A stretch of 64,000 nt of DNA from assembly GCF_905475395.1 (NCBI RefSeq), contig NC_058337.1, positions 92,498,368 through 92,562,367 of the forward strand. The letters are read 5' to 3'. The notes beneath the pieces were generated by a model that saw only the letters and a program-made list of their open reading frames with translations, was not told the origin of the DNA and did no database searches. This document shows positions 11,068 through 21,850 of this stretch, piece by piece. Positions within the stretch are counted from its first letter, which is position 1, and each line of letters starts with the position of its first letter. The translations under genes were made by a program, and so were the position numbers. Origin of the DNA: Chrysoperla carnea (lineage: Eukaryota > Arthropoda > Insecta > Neuroptera > Chrysopidae).

Positions 11068-11640
11068 TCAAAACAAGCCGTGGATAGTTCGTGGGTGCGG
11101 CCCTTGAGGTCCACACGAATAACTTCTCAACCTAATAAATAGTTTAAAAAAACAAAAGCAGACCGAATCGATCAAATTCGACCTAATACTATAAAATTCT
11201 TTTCGGATCATATTGCCGTTAATACGCTTCGTTTGACACCTCAACGAAGTCGGTATCATTTTTGTTCGCACGATATCGATCAAGAATTAATTATCTCTCT
11301 ATAAACTCCACCGACTCGAAACAACTCGACGCAATGTTATGGAATTCTTTTCGGATCATATTTCCGTTAATACTTTTCGATCGACAACTCATCCAAATCG
11401 ATTTCGGACCGAATTCAGGAACACACTGAAGAAATAATTTTCGTGCGTAAATTTAAAGGTATGTTGAAAATTTTGATTTCGAAAATCGCCCAATGACAAT
11501 AACTTCCTATACTGGGAAGTTAATAACGAATTTTTGAACGACTGTATAGGTATATATTTCAAAATATAAGATCCCATAGTTTCAGAACAATTCGTTAATA
11601 CGGGCTTGCGCTCGTGCACGTAAATTTAAAGACCACCAAA
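11068..11640 (+). repeat. Imperfect direct repeats, unidentified element
   Basis: Two blocks, near 11,195 and 11,340, share TTCTTTTCGGATCATAT followed by CCGTTAATAC and then a divergent CG-rich stretch ending in an AACGAAGTCGG/AATCGATTTCGG-like tail. The region has more CpG than its surroundings. No reliable reading frame links the parts. I infer a decayed repeat element. Confidence 0.4.
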
Positions 11641-11936
11641 CTGACCAAACTGACCACCTTCTGACCAAACTGACACTCTGATACGAATAGTTTGCGTCCG
11701 GTACCGTAATAATCGTAGCGAACTATTAAATGCCGACAAAAAGAGCCATTTTTCTACTTAAAGGAATAAAAGTATCTACATCAATTTAAACCTTGATGAC
11801 AAATTGTTCGGTTCCGGAAAAAAAACGATGAATTATTGAGAATTTTCTACAAAAACGTTTAAACTTATCCCAATGAATTTGGAAACATATCTAAATTGTA
11901 ATTATATTTCTAGTTTCGTTCGAAGAGATCAATTAT

Positions 11937-11974
11937 GATCGAGCTTCACCCGCCTTCGGCGGGCTCGCTCGATC
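11937..11974. repeat. GC-rich palindrome (two-tier hairpin)
   Basis: An outer pair GATCGAGC (11,937-11,944) and GCTCGATC (11,967-11,974) encloses an inner stem CCCGCC-TTC-GGCGGG (11,949-11,963). In DNA that is mostly A and T this stands out strongly. It may be the core of a small palindromic element; function unknown. Confidence 0.7.
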
Positions 11975-12654
11975 TTACAATTATTACTACTTGAAATGAA
12001 AACAACTTTATAAACACCTATAGATATTAAAGTTGATTTATTTGGAAAGTTTTGTATGTTTATGACGGTGAACATATAGTTGTTGGCTTGATGAGTAATA
12101 TTATATTTATATTATTATAATATGTAAATAATATAATTGACAATTAGCACAATCAATTGACATTAATTTGCATACAACATTTTTTTTTTTTTCATTTTTT
12201 ATTTTATCTAAATTAAAACGTACTTTAGTAATAATAATTAATTATTACGTTTAGTTATAAAAATTGCATATATTATAAAAAATAATGTTTCAAATTTCAT
12301 ACAGTTCATAAAACTTTTTCAGTTAAGTTTCTTATTATAATATTATTATCTTAGTTTCTGCTAGAAAGTTTTGAACCATAAATGTTTTTAATGGTTTTAG
12401 TATTTTGTTAATAGCTTCTACAAAAAAAAAAAAAAAAACTTGGAAAACTTGTTTGTTCGATCTTTGGTCATTTCACACAATGAGCGCATAATACTTTAAA
12501 TTAGTGTCATTATAGTTATTCATTTTCATGTTTTCATTTGATAACGAAATATGAATAATGACTTATTTTTGGGACTAATATTATTACTGGGACTAGGTGG
12601 GTTTTTTCCTTGCAGGTATCTACAAACTGAACATATTTTCAGGCTCAAAAATAT

Positions 12655-12690
12655 AGCGGTCAAACTTATAATATCCTTCTTTTTGGTTGT
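12655..12690 (-). repeat. Fragment of the repeat seen at 34,857
   Basis: The minus strand reads AACCAAAAAGAAGGATATTA then TAAGTTTGACCGCTAT. This matches the start of the element at 34,857 (AACTAAAAAAGGGGTGTTATAAGTTTGACCGCTAT type sequence). Only the terminal part is present. Confidence 0.5.
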
Positions 12691-13058
12691 TTAGTTTTTT
12701 ATAGGGAACACTTTTTATACTTAAAAATTGCATCAGATTTCTTAATTTTCTTCATTAAATAAATTATGAGAACTTGTAGAAATAGAAAAGCCAAACATTA
12801 AGCAATACGGTAATATCGTCGGAAAAAGGAAGCCAAGTTAACCTGCAGTTCGATTTAACACAGTCCTCGATAAAAAAAAACTATGTACTATACTTGAGTT
12901 GTTTTATCGAGGTCAACTTTTTGAACTTTAAAGTGTGTTTTGGAGCCAAATAGTACAATTTAATTGATTCGAATTTATATTTTTGATAAATATCCCGACT
13001 AGAAATTGTCCCAGTACTTATATTGGGGCCCGCTTGGGATTTGTTGGGGCATGGCCCA

Positions 13059-13324
13059 ATAGGTCTATCCCAATTGGGATCCGATTGGGAACCTTTTGGG
13101 ATAGCCCAATGTAAAAATAGGCGATTTTATAATAGTTTTTCCCAACTGGGGCCTATTTGGTAACTTATTGGGAAAGCCCAAATTAAATTAAAATAGGTCT
13201 ATCCCAATTGGGATCCAATTGGGAACCTTTTGGGATAGCCCAATGTAAAAATAGGCGATTTTAAATAGTTTTTCCCAACTGGGGCCTATTTGGTAACTTA
13301 TTGGGAAAGCCCAAATTAAATTAA
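13059..13324 (+). repeat. 133-bp tandem duplication inside the TIR element
   Basis: The unit begins AATAGGTCTATCCCAATTGG and ends GCCCAAATTAAATTAA. Copies start at 13,059 and 13,192 and are nearly identical (GATCCGATT versus GATCCAATT, and a small deletion in the second). It is built of repeated CCCAATTGGGA/TTGGGAACC motifs, which also occur in the right subterminal region of the element. Confidence 0.85.
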
Positions 13325-14216
13325 ATGATAAAAACAACGGTTTTGTTTGAGTGGGACCTGGTTGGGAACACGTTGGGATAGCCCGGTGTAAAAATTAAAT
13401 AATCTTTACTCTATTTTTACCTGATTTTGAAAAATTTGATTGCTTTGAATAAAGCAAATATATATGTTCTTAATCTTAATACAGTTAATTGATTTAAAAA
13501 AATTTCCTACTTTATTAAAAACAATCATAATTTTTCAATTAATTTTTTTTTGTTTAAGTTATTTTTTTATAGTAAGTAAATAGTTAGAAAAAAATAATTT
13601 CCCTAAAAAAGTTTTAATTCAAAACGCTTTACTTCACTTTTAACTCTGTACTTTGAGTATTTATAAACTTTTCGTTTTTTACATAATCTATTTTTTTCTC
13701 TTAATATTATTCTGTTATTCCTATTTCCCTTCTATTTGCATCAAAAGTATCAGTTGTTCATTTTTGAACTTTCCGCGTTTTATTTATTTAAAACATTTCA
13801 CCAGATGGCGCTGCGAGAAGTTTTTTATTTGTCATAATAAAAACACATTATGTACGGTCGAGTTTGAATCGAAAATAAGTGATTTTTTATAGTTTTTTTT
13901 TTGGTATTTTAATTTATAAAAATTCAGCATCATACTATATAATGAAATTTTTTTAAGTGCATTTACGTTTAATTGAATTTTATTATTTTGACACGTGTGT
14001 AACAAACATTTTGAATGTAATTGAAAATGTCAATTGGATATTGAGGTTATGTAAAATGTGAACTTGGACGTCTACTGATCAGAAGATTTCGTGAAACAAC
14101 TCCGCACTAGTTTTTATTCAAGTATACAAGGTAAAAATTTCGATCACAAGTTATATTGTGATTATTAAAAAAAATAGTTCTTTCATTAATAATTTTTTTT
14201 TTTTTAATTATTATAG

Positions 14217-14350
14217 ATGTCTTTATTAAAAAACTAGCTTCCAGTCCCGAAAACCCACTAGACGATATAGAAATTTTGAAGGCAATGACAACAGTGATAC
14301 AAGGTGCTCGAGATTGGGATGGCCATCGTCTTCTTCGTTTAAAAAAATGA
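14217..14350 (+). CDS. Coding-like terminal exon inside the TIR element
   Basis: After a good polypyrimidine tract and TATAG acceptor (ending 14,216), a frame entered in phase 1 reads VFIKKLASSPENPLDDIEIL then KAMTTVIQGARDWDGHRLLR and LKK, with a TGA stop at 14,348-14,350 and an AATAAA signal at about 14,392. The codons and residues look like real protein, far better than the surroundings. An upstream candidate exon ending TATACAAG|GTAAAA (about 14,131) has a stop 17 codons back and no ATG in the needed frame, so the 5' structure is unresolved. I do not recognise the protein; it could be a transposon-encoded tail or a captured host exon. Confidence 0.5.
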
Positions 14351-14745
14351 TCATTCTATTGACTGGATCTATTGTATTTTTATAAATTTATAAATAAAAA
14401 AATTTGCTTGGTAATTTTCAGTTTATTTTTAATTTGAAGCTATAGGCTACATCATGATTGTATTGATTAACAAGGGGCAAATGATTTACAATAAGGTAAA
14501 TTAAGCGGGAACAGACCGAGATTATTCGATTGGGAACCCATAGGGCTTGCACATTCGGGAACCTATAGGGACTGCCCAATCGGGAACCTATAGGGACTGC
14601 CCAATCGGGAACCAATAGGGATCGCCCCACCGGGCCCCAAATAAGTTTCTGCGTTACAGCCCAATTTGGGGTCCCAATTGGGCAACCAAGCTGGGTCCCA
14701 ATTGGGAGCACGTGAAAATTTCTAGTCGGGATAGATTAAATTAGA

Positions 14746-15375
14746 TTAAAACCTGAATTAGACCTGTTGGGCAAAGGCCTTCCTCCGTATATTCCCTATT
14801 AACAGAATCTTTCAGATCTCATCTCTTTTCAAAAATCTCATCTCCCCACCTTGTTGGAGGTCGGACCCTTTTCCGTTTGAAATTAAATAGTATCTATGAA
14901 GTACATCTGGTCGTCTATCATCTTTTAGTCTGGAAATTTGTCCGGCCCATTTCCATTTCAATTTTTTAATACTGACAGTAACATCTTTGGTCTTTGTTAT
15001 TGATCTAATAGTGCTAGATGTAATCCTGTCAGCAAGTTTGTGGTTAAACATAGATCTTTCCATACTTCTCTGGCAAGTTCTTAATTTTTTGTAATTTGAA
15101 ATGGTTAGATCAGATGTTTGAGTGCCTTAAGTTAAGATCGGAATGATGTACGCATCCCAAACTTTTCTTTTTAAAAAGAAATTTAATTTGCTTTTGAAAA
15201 TTTTATTTAAGACCAAAAATTTTTCCATGTATATTCATTATTCTTTTTTGAATTTCAATACTGTTCTGATCCTGGAACGAGATTATTTTTCCGAGGTATT
15301 TAAAACTATTTACCCGCTCTATTGTCTCATGCTCTAAACTAAGTCTAAGGTTGAGACTATCTTCAGTTGCATTTG
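14746..15375 (-). pseudogene. LINE reverse-transcriptase C-terminal fragment
   Basis: The minus strand, in shifted frames, reads ERVNSFKYLGKIISFQDQ, LKRKVWDAYIIPILT, CQRSMERSMFNHKLADRITS and IKKLKWKWAGQISRLKDDRR in that order. Known non-LTR retrotransposons carry the series YLG..I, ..CLTYG, ER.MLG..L.D and KWKWAGH in the thumb and C-terminal region after the RT palm. Internal stops, frameshifts and a missing palm domain show it is dead. Its 5' end is truncated near 15,375 and its other end abuts the TIR element that ends at 14,731. Confidence 0.85.
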
Positions 15376-18149
15376 ACATTCATTTGGCTAAATATTATTT
15401 TAAATCAGAATTAAAAGATCGAACTACATAAATTAAACTGTGTGCTATAAAAAGTACTTTGTTTCTTTTAATGTGGGCTTCGATAAAACGACTCAAATGT
15501 AGAAAGGAATATGCTACAAATTACTGCTCAAAACGCATTAGTTTATATCATAGATCAAATTCCACCATAATTTCCACGAATTTGTTACAATAACTTTCAA
15601 ATACCCTATTTAATACTATTGTCAAAATTTTTTATATTTACCTATTTAATTATAAAAAGATTATTTTCCACATGTATATGTAGATACATATCAGGAAACA
15701 AAAAGGTCATAAATATTATTAATCCATAATGTGACAAATTCATTATCCTCCAAATTTATTACACATTCGGGCAAAATTTATAATTATTTTGACAATCATT
15801 AAGTTTTATTAGTTCCACATGTTTGTGATATTTAGCTAGTCAAGGGTACATTGAAGTAAAAAAGGATACATGTTTAATTTAATTAACCCTTGTAATTAAT
15901 ATATTTTATAGGAAATTAAATACAAAATTCATATTGGTTTCACCATTCATATTGATACATTTATATCATATGATTGTTTTATTGATATTGGCGAATTCTT
16001 TACCTCTGTGCTCATGCAATTCAAATCTATAATGTTTTCTCCCTCGCGCTTCGTTCTGTTGATAATGTACCGTGATACAAAATACCATATAGTTTTATAT
16101 CATATCTTTATCTTTAGGCTTAAAAAAAAGTCAAATAACAAATTATTGTAAAATCTTTTTTATAACCTTTGTATGTGAGACATATTTCTACTCTGTTAAT
16201 AGTTGTTTAGAATAATTTATCCCTAAAACTTCAATTCTAGGTTTCTGTAAATAGTACATTTCCAGAAAAAAATTTGATAATAATATAGTACAGTTTATTT
16301 ACTTGGATTATAATATACCATTAGTAACCTACCCACTGCGTGCAAATTCCAACTTCCTGAGCAAGAATCACCCTAAAGAATTAATCTTTGCTCTCTTGGG
16401 CTATCAAATAGTCTTTCGAACTTACCTCAGTGCTCGCCTTAGAGCTCGCTTCATTCGAAAGATGGTGTAGATATTTTGGTTTACACCTTTAAAGAAAGGA
16501 AAAGGAGTCAAGGAGGCCTTAAAAAATCAAAAAGTTAAGTCCTCTGGCATAAAAAATAGACGTCAGTCCATCTGATCTTTTATAACGTATATAAAGTTGA
16601 CTCTTCCAATGCAGAGTAATCTTTTACTAAAAATATCAGTAACAGTTGATTGAAAATAAGAAAAAACACTTTTCCTTGCAAGAGATAACTATGCCTGCTG
16701 TGATTTAGTAAAAGTTGAAAACGTAAATTAAGTAAATAATTATGTCATATTTTTTTCGGTAAGGATGAACGGACTCTATCGTGTGTTTAGCGTGAGTCTC
16801 ACGTTAAGATAATTTTTAGTAGATGATTGGCGTGAACAAAGAATTATTTAAGTTTTTTGAGAAAAAGTTAATAGTTTTTCCGTGTGATTGTGTTCATTCA
16901 CTATTCTAAGAGTTAAACATGCCGTTTCCTTTCAAACAGTCAACTATCTCAAGACAGTCAAGATTATACTTTTCCTAGCTTTAGTTAGCTCTGACTAAAA
17001 CATGATGATCACATTTCAACACTTTGCGGTTTTAATAAAATCTTACTGGAATGACCAGCAACAGTCGACTGCACCTTGGAAGGGTCAGCCTTTATATTAA
17101 GCTTTAAATATGTTTGTATATAGTGGTTATATGGCGTTCTAACCTGATTTTTTCGATTATTTTTTACATTTATTAAAATGAATTTTTTTTTCCTTTTTGT
17201 TAAATACCCATAATTTCATAATCGTTTAGTGTTTTTATTAATAATGATTTGAGGTCATTTCAGTAACCACTTATTAAAAAAATTAATTTCTATTAAACAA
17301 TTTTAAATAGTTTATATTTTTTTAATAATATATTTAAAATCAAAATAATATATTATTAAACAGTAGCAGTTTGAAAATTGATTTAAATCTTTTGATTGAA
17401 TTTCTCAAGTACGAGTTTAGTATTTAATATAAATGGTTTCGTTCTTTTAGTATTCAAGATAAACAGACAGCTTTGTTCTTTTATCGGTTTAGTATTGGTA
17501 TAATATCTCTTATTAAGGGGTCAAATTGAAAGCATGTAATCTCATTGCCTCCAATTGAAACCATGTAAACTCCTTTGCGAAAAATCTAAAGAACAAGAAC
17601 CTCGTTATAAATACATTTATTTATGCCACGAACAATTTGCAAATAAGTTTCAAGTGTTGCCGTTGCTCTCACTTTTCAAAAATTTTTTGGCAAAAGTTAT
17701 TTGTTTTTGGATAAAACATAAGAATTTGCTACAAAAATGATAAAATTCTTGAAAAATGATTAAATATAATAATAATGGGGTTTAACCTTCGTTTCTCTGA
17801 CATATTCCTTAACAGAGGCCACCCACGTCATTATTTGTGAATCTTTATTTAACTACATGTTTAAAAAAAATTTACAAAAAGTTTGGTGGTATTGAGAAAT
17901 TTTTTCTTCAAATCTGTGATAATTTTTGTAAATTGTTACTGTATTGTTGGTAATGTTTTGCTTATTTATTTTTAATTTTTTAATTTTGCCTAAAATGTTT
18001 GTAATGTGTTATATGAATAAATTTTTGTATGTAAGTCCGTTGTATGTTTTTAAATAGAATTTCTTAATATACAATTTTATTTCGAGTATCGTGGTATTTA
18101 TTTCAAATAACTATACAATTTACATATATAAAAGTACATTTTATGATGT
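15376..18149. other. AT-rich stretch without gene
   Basis: No exon was identified. A short palindrome CGTGAGTCTCACG lies near 16,790. A locally GC-richer piece at about 16,390-16,500 has an imperfect inverted repeat around CTTTCGAA/TTCGAAAG, perhaps a repeat fragment. The open frame at 17,555-17,740 is not protein-like enough to call. Confidence 0.5.
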
Positions 18150-18322
18150 GGGTGGAATCGGTTACTTCCTTCTTATCCAAGCGACGAGAATGTGATCGAT
18201 TCTGCACCCCCGGAAATATTTGTTCATACTGCCGCTGCCTGGATTCGAACCCGCAACCTCTCAGTCAGTAGCCAAACGTTCAAAGATTAACGCCTTAGAC
18301 CGCTCGACCACTGAGCCGGAAA
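18150..18322 (-). mobile_element. tRNA-derived SINE
   Basis: Read on the minus strand, the element starts near 18,320 with CCGGCTCAGTGGTCGAGCGG (A box TGGTCGAGCGG), continues with TCTAAGGCGTTAATC and a long variable-arm-like stretch, and has a perfect B box GGTTCGAATCC at about 18,240-18,250. A GC-rich unrelated body follows to about 18,150, ending in AT-rich DNA. The head resembles a class II (Leu/Ser-type) tRNA, but the anticodon arm does not pair well and a body follows, so a SINE is the best reading. Confidence 0.75.
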
Positions 18323-18529
18323 AATGGTTATAGTTGATCTCTGTTTGACGATGACCACGTCTACGTATACAATAAAAACTAAATGCTATACTTTCATTCC
18401 CCGTAAAATGACGTGATAAGTGTTTTCACTTTTTTTTTTCATTTCGTTTTCGGAAAACGAGGATAGAAACTTTTTATAGAATCACAATCACCTGTATATG
18501 CGAGTGAAGCTAATAAAAGCTAGTATTAC

Positions 18530-18550
18530 AACTGCCTTTGAAAGGCAGTT
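18530..18550. repeat. Short perfect hairpin
   Basis: AACTGCCTTTGAAAGGCAGTT forms a stem of nine or ten pairs with almost no loop. It is followed by a small duplication of TCAAATCAA. No role assigned. Confidence 0.6.
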
Positions 18551-20423
18551 CAAATCAATTCAAATCAACTACAAGCTTATAGAAGCGAAAAAATCAACTA
18601 CAAACTACTATGTATTTTACCAATGTTAATTATTTAAAATAGTTGATTAATTAAAAAAAATTTTAAAAACATACTACGGAATCCTAAACTTGTAAGTAAT
18701 AATAAATATAACGTAATTATAAGATTACAATTTATTTATTCATTTTGATAAAGAAATTGAATATTATGTAAAATTAATTATTTATTGTGAGATGAATGAA
18801 AACAGTATTTAATCAAAATGATAAGAGGTGTGCTTTTTGCATATCACCAATCAAATTAAAGTAAATTATCGTCATATTTTTTCTCGACGTAATTATAAAT
18901 ACGACTGAATGATTGTATTTTTGTTATGAATCTGATATAACTAATTATGTTATTGGGATAAACATAAGTAAACATTAATTCAAAATTAATTGATATGAAG
19001 TGAAAATCTTTATAGATCATGACTTTGAAGTCTGAAAAATTTATGCGGAAAGAATTTAAAGACAACGATAGCTCAAGAGTGACTGTAAGAAATTCTGAAA
19101 GATTTACCGTTGAGTTTTGATTTTTTTTCCTTTAGATTGTATATAACGAATCTATGAGAATGGCATCATAATTAAATGATATCAAATATTAATAAATATA
19201 AATAATATACGCTATAATTTTTATTTTATTCGTAATAAAAATAATATATAAATTAAAATCACTCTGGATTTTGTAAACAAACAGCAAATTTTAAGGTTAT
19301 TTTTAATATTTTAAATAACAGTTGATCATTGAATTTGACATTTAAATTTTAGTCAACTCAATTTTTATTTTATTATGATCAATAAAATATTATATTGTGT
19401 TATTTTAATTCATTACAAATTATTAGTTGTAAAAGAAAAACTCAAAAATGATTGCTGATTTGACTACACTTGTTCTCGCCTCGGTACTACTTTAAAGTAA
19501 AAATTCAAAAAGTTGTGCTTCAATGCCCTTTTAACTCTCCTCTGATATTTAAACTTAGTTATCAAATTCATGAAATCCTTGCGCTAAGAGTAAAATTATT
19601 GCCGAAAGTTATAAAGATGGTCATGGGGTAAATCCGGTTCAAACCTACCACCGGTACAGACCATCCAGGGCCAACATTTTTCCGAACACAAATTTCAGAA
19701 TCAGTAGTTCGTTATGTACTTTGCATGTAATGCCTCCTTACTTGCCTTTGGATTGTGTGTATAACTTTATTTATAAAAATCTCGTTTACGCTAACTCTTG
19801 CTTGCGTAAACTTGAGAGATAGGATAGTTTTTATCTCGATAGGTAATTGTCAGAGCGAGACGTGTATTTTTCCGAGGGAAAACATCTGTTTACAACCCAT
19901 TTCCTTACAATTTTGTATGAATCAAATAGACTTTTCAAAATGGAAACATAAATATGGAACATTGGATTCATATTAAATATAACCAAAACAGATTATGTAT
20001 TTCCACCTTGTCTAAAATAAGACACACAAACAATCCTTGATAGCTTTTTAAATTTTCCTTCTGATACTTCTTGAAGTTTATGACCTATTGCACCAGTTTA
20101 AAATCACATAAACAATATTTCAATTTATCAAAATACTGTTTAAAACTTTTTGTTGTTACTATCGCATGAATTGCATTTTGTTTCTTTAAACTTTTTCACC
20201 TCCATGTAGCAATTGCCACAAAAGTTTAATCTATACAGTGTGTTTGTACCTCTATACACTTATCATAACATCATGGTAGAAACTAATAATCATCTTCCGT
20301 TATACTACGTTTTCCAGATTTGCAGTTTATAACGAACGTATTTGTTATCCAATCCAAAATATCTACTCCAAAACAACAACATACTTAAGACTAGAATATT
20401 GCGGGAATAAATTTCCTATTAAA
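18551..20423. other. AT-rich stretch without gene
   Basis: No supported exon. Around 19,620-19,680 there is a GC-richer patch with GGTTCAAACC, a possible B-box-like sequence, but no partner A box was found. The open frames near 18,856 (-) and 19,755 (+) are not protein-like. Confidence 0.5.
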
Positions 20424-20760
20424 GAGGTTTGAGACAGGGCAACCCTCTATCATCTAAGCTCTTCAATGCAGTGCTCCAGCTAGTATTCGAAACCTTAAAC
20501 TGGAAAGACTACGGGATCAGAGTTGATGGATTTTACTTGTTAAATCTTATATTAGCAGATGACATAGTTTTGTTTGCAACGAACGAGTAAGCTTCTATGA
20601 TAAATCAACTTGATTTTCAAATCAAGCACCTTACTAAGCTTGCAAATAAACATCGATAAAACCTAAACCATGGCAAATGAAAATTCGGGCTCAAGTACCA
20701 AGCTGAAGAAAACGTCAAAAATTTAGTATATAGGTGTATAAAATTCAAAATAAATATCTA
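20424..20760 (+). pseudogene. LINE reverse-transcriptase palm fragment
   Basis: From 20,426 the frame reads GLRQGNPLSSKLFNAVLQ, LVFETLNWKDYGIRVDG and LILADDIVLFATNE, then stops. In non-LTR retrotransposons the equivalent is G(L/V)RQGD..SP.LF followed by (F/L)ADD(I/L), the catalytic YxDD-type motif of the RT palm. Downstream pieces continue in other frames (for example ANKHR, KFGLKYQAEE). The stop after about 55 codons and later frameshifts show it is dead. It has the same general type as the fragment at 14.7-15.4 kb but a different orientation and a different RT segment, so it is a separate insertion. Confidence 0.85.
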
Positions 20761-21610
20761 AACATATGAGTATGTTTGCTATGGCAACGGCTCAGTCAAG
20801 ACCTCCATAAAGAGGTATTCTGCCATTGCTTCACAGTCACACAACTTCCTCGTACAATCTTTTAGATTATATATAGAAGTTTTATAGCTGCTTACACCAG
20901 ATATTTTATAATGTATTATGAATGAATTATTTCCCATTCAAAAAAGTCTTTCCTAAATGTATATATATCGATGAACTATAAAAAAAATGACATTTCATGG
21001 TCCATAAACTAATCTAAACGATTTTATTAAATTTATTTATGATAATATCTCATTTTTTATATACAGAACACAGAACGTACGCGTAATTTTTTTTTAAATT
21101 GTTGTGTTAAATGGTCCATTGATCTCTTAATAAATTCCAAACTAATAAGCTACTTATATCATTTCTATGCATAATATGGACAGTTAAATTTACAAAATTT
21201 GAACTAATTTTGAAGAACTATTTGTGAATACATTTATTTAAAGAACGGTATGTAGTTCTAAAATAAGTCGGAATTCAAAATGGGATCGTGACAGAAAATT
21301 TTCAAATTGATTTGTTAAATTTTGACTAGCAAAAAATACAAGATTGAAATCTCCATCCAGCAGTCCAACTGAAATGTATTTTTGTGTACTAATTTATAGT
21401 AGGTCAGCCACTACTTTTCTGACAAAACATGTCGAAACTCGAAACAAAAAATTTGAGCCATTTTTTCAGTTATTTTTTAATTTACACCCCGAAAACCGCC
21501 ATTGAATTTTGTCTTTTGTTTCTCAAATTTAAGCGATAGTCTTTACTTACTATTGACGCCAAACTGTTTGAGTTCACTTTTTTGCGATTGCGCTCCCACT
21601 CTCTCTTTAG

Positions 21611-21750
21611 AGCCATTTGACCATATATATATGGTTGGAAAAAATGCTACTGATTGGGAATTACCTCAAAATCATAAGTATCAAGCCATAAAGATCCATG
21701 AATTTAATGGCACTTTACCTACTAGATTATTAGCAAATATACTTCCATGA
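21611..21750 (+). CDS. Orphan terminal-exon candidate, unknown protein
   Basis: A CTCTCTCTTTAG acceptor at 21,599-21,610 precedes an open segment entered in phase 1 that reads PFDHIYMVGKNATDWELP, QNHKYQAIKIHEFNGTLP and TRLLANILP, with a TGA stop at 21,748-21,750. The residue composition is protein-like. I see no confident family, and no partner exon was found. It may be the last exon of a gene lying upstream, nested in the long putative protease intron, or a pseudogene fragment. The frame is also open upstream of the acceptor, so the left border is inferred. Confidence 0.35.
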
Positions 21751-21850
21751 CGTCTCACTACTTTCAACATTCTCACACACGGCAGAGACTACCAAGCATT
21801 CCTAATATCAATGACCTTTTCAGTCTAAATGACTTTTAAAATTAAAAGTA

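Larger units (their letters stand above)
12993..14731. mobile_element. 1.74-kb TIR element with TA target duplication and an internal exon
   Basis: The left end TCCCGACTAGAAATT (12,993-13,007) is the exact reverse complement of the right end at 14,717-14,731, and each end is flanked by TA. Inside the ends lie arrays rich in CCCAATTGGGA and GGGAACC motifs: a 133-bp tandem duplication on the left (13,059-13,324) and several GGGAACCTATAGGGACTGCC units on the right (about 14,530-14,710). Between them is AT-rich DNA with a coding-like terminal exon at 14,217-14,350. No transposase was seen, so this looks like a non-autonomous DNA transposon that either captured an exon or keeps a remnant of its own gene. 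The TA duplication suggests, but does not prove, the Tc1/mariner group. Confidence 0.75.

Noticed and set aside
13653..13892. 79-codon plus-strand frame, mostly Phe/Ile/Tyr
   Set aside because: Composition is that of T-rich non-coding DNA; no homology, lies inside the TIR element.
14418..14711. 97-codon minus-strand frame rich in Gly, Pro and Trp
   Set aside because: It arises from reading the tandem GGGAACC-type subterminal repeats of the TIR element; periodic composition, no gene signals.
18236..18322. Intact tRNA gene on the minus strand
   Set aside because: A and B boxes are good, but the anticodon arm does not pair properly and a non-tRNA body follows; a SINE explains it better.
21611..21750. 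C-terminus of a gamma-glutamylcyclotransferase
   Set aside because: A loose resemblance (LP..., YQ, N-x-G spacing) was noticed, but the spacing does not fit the family; left unnamed.
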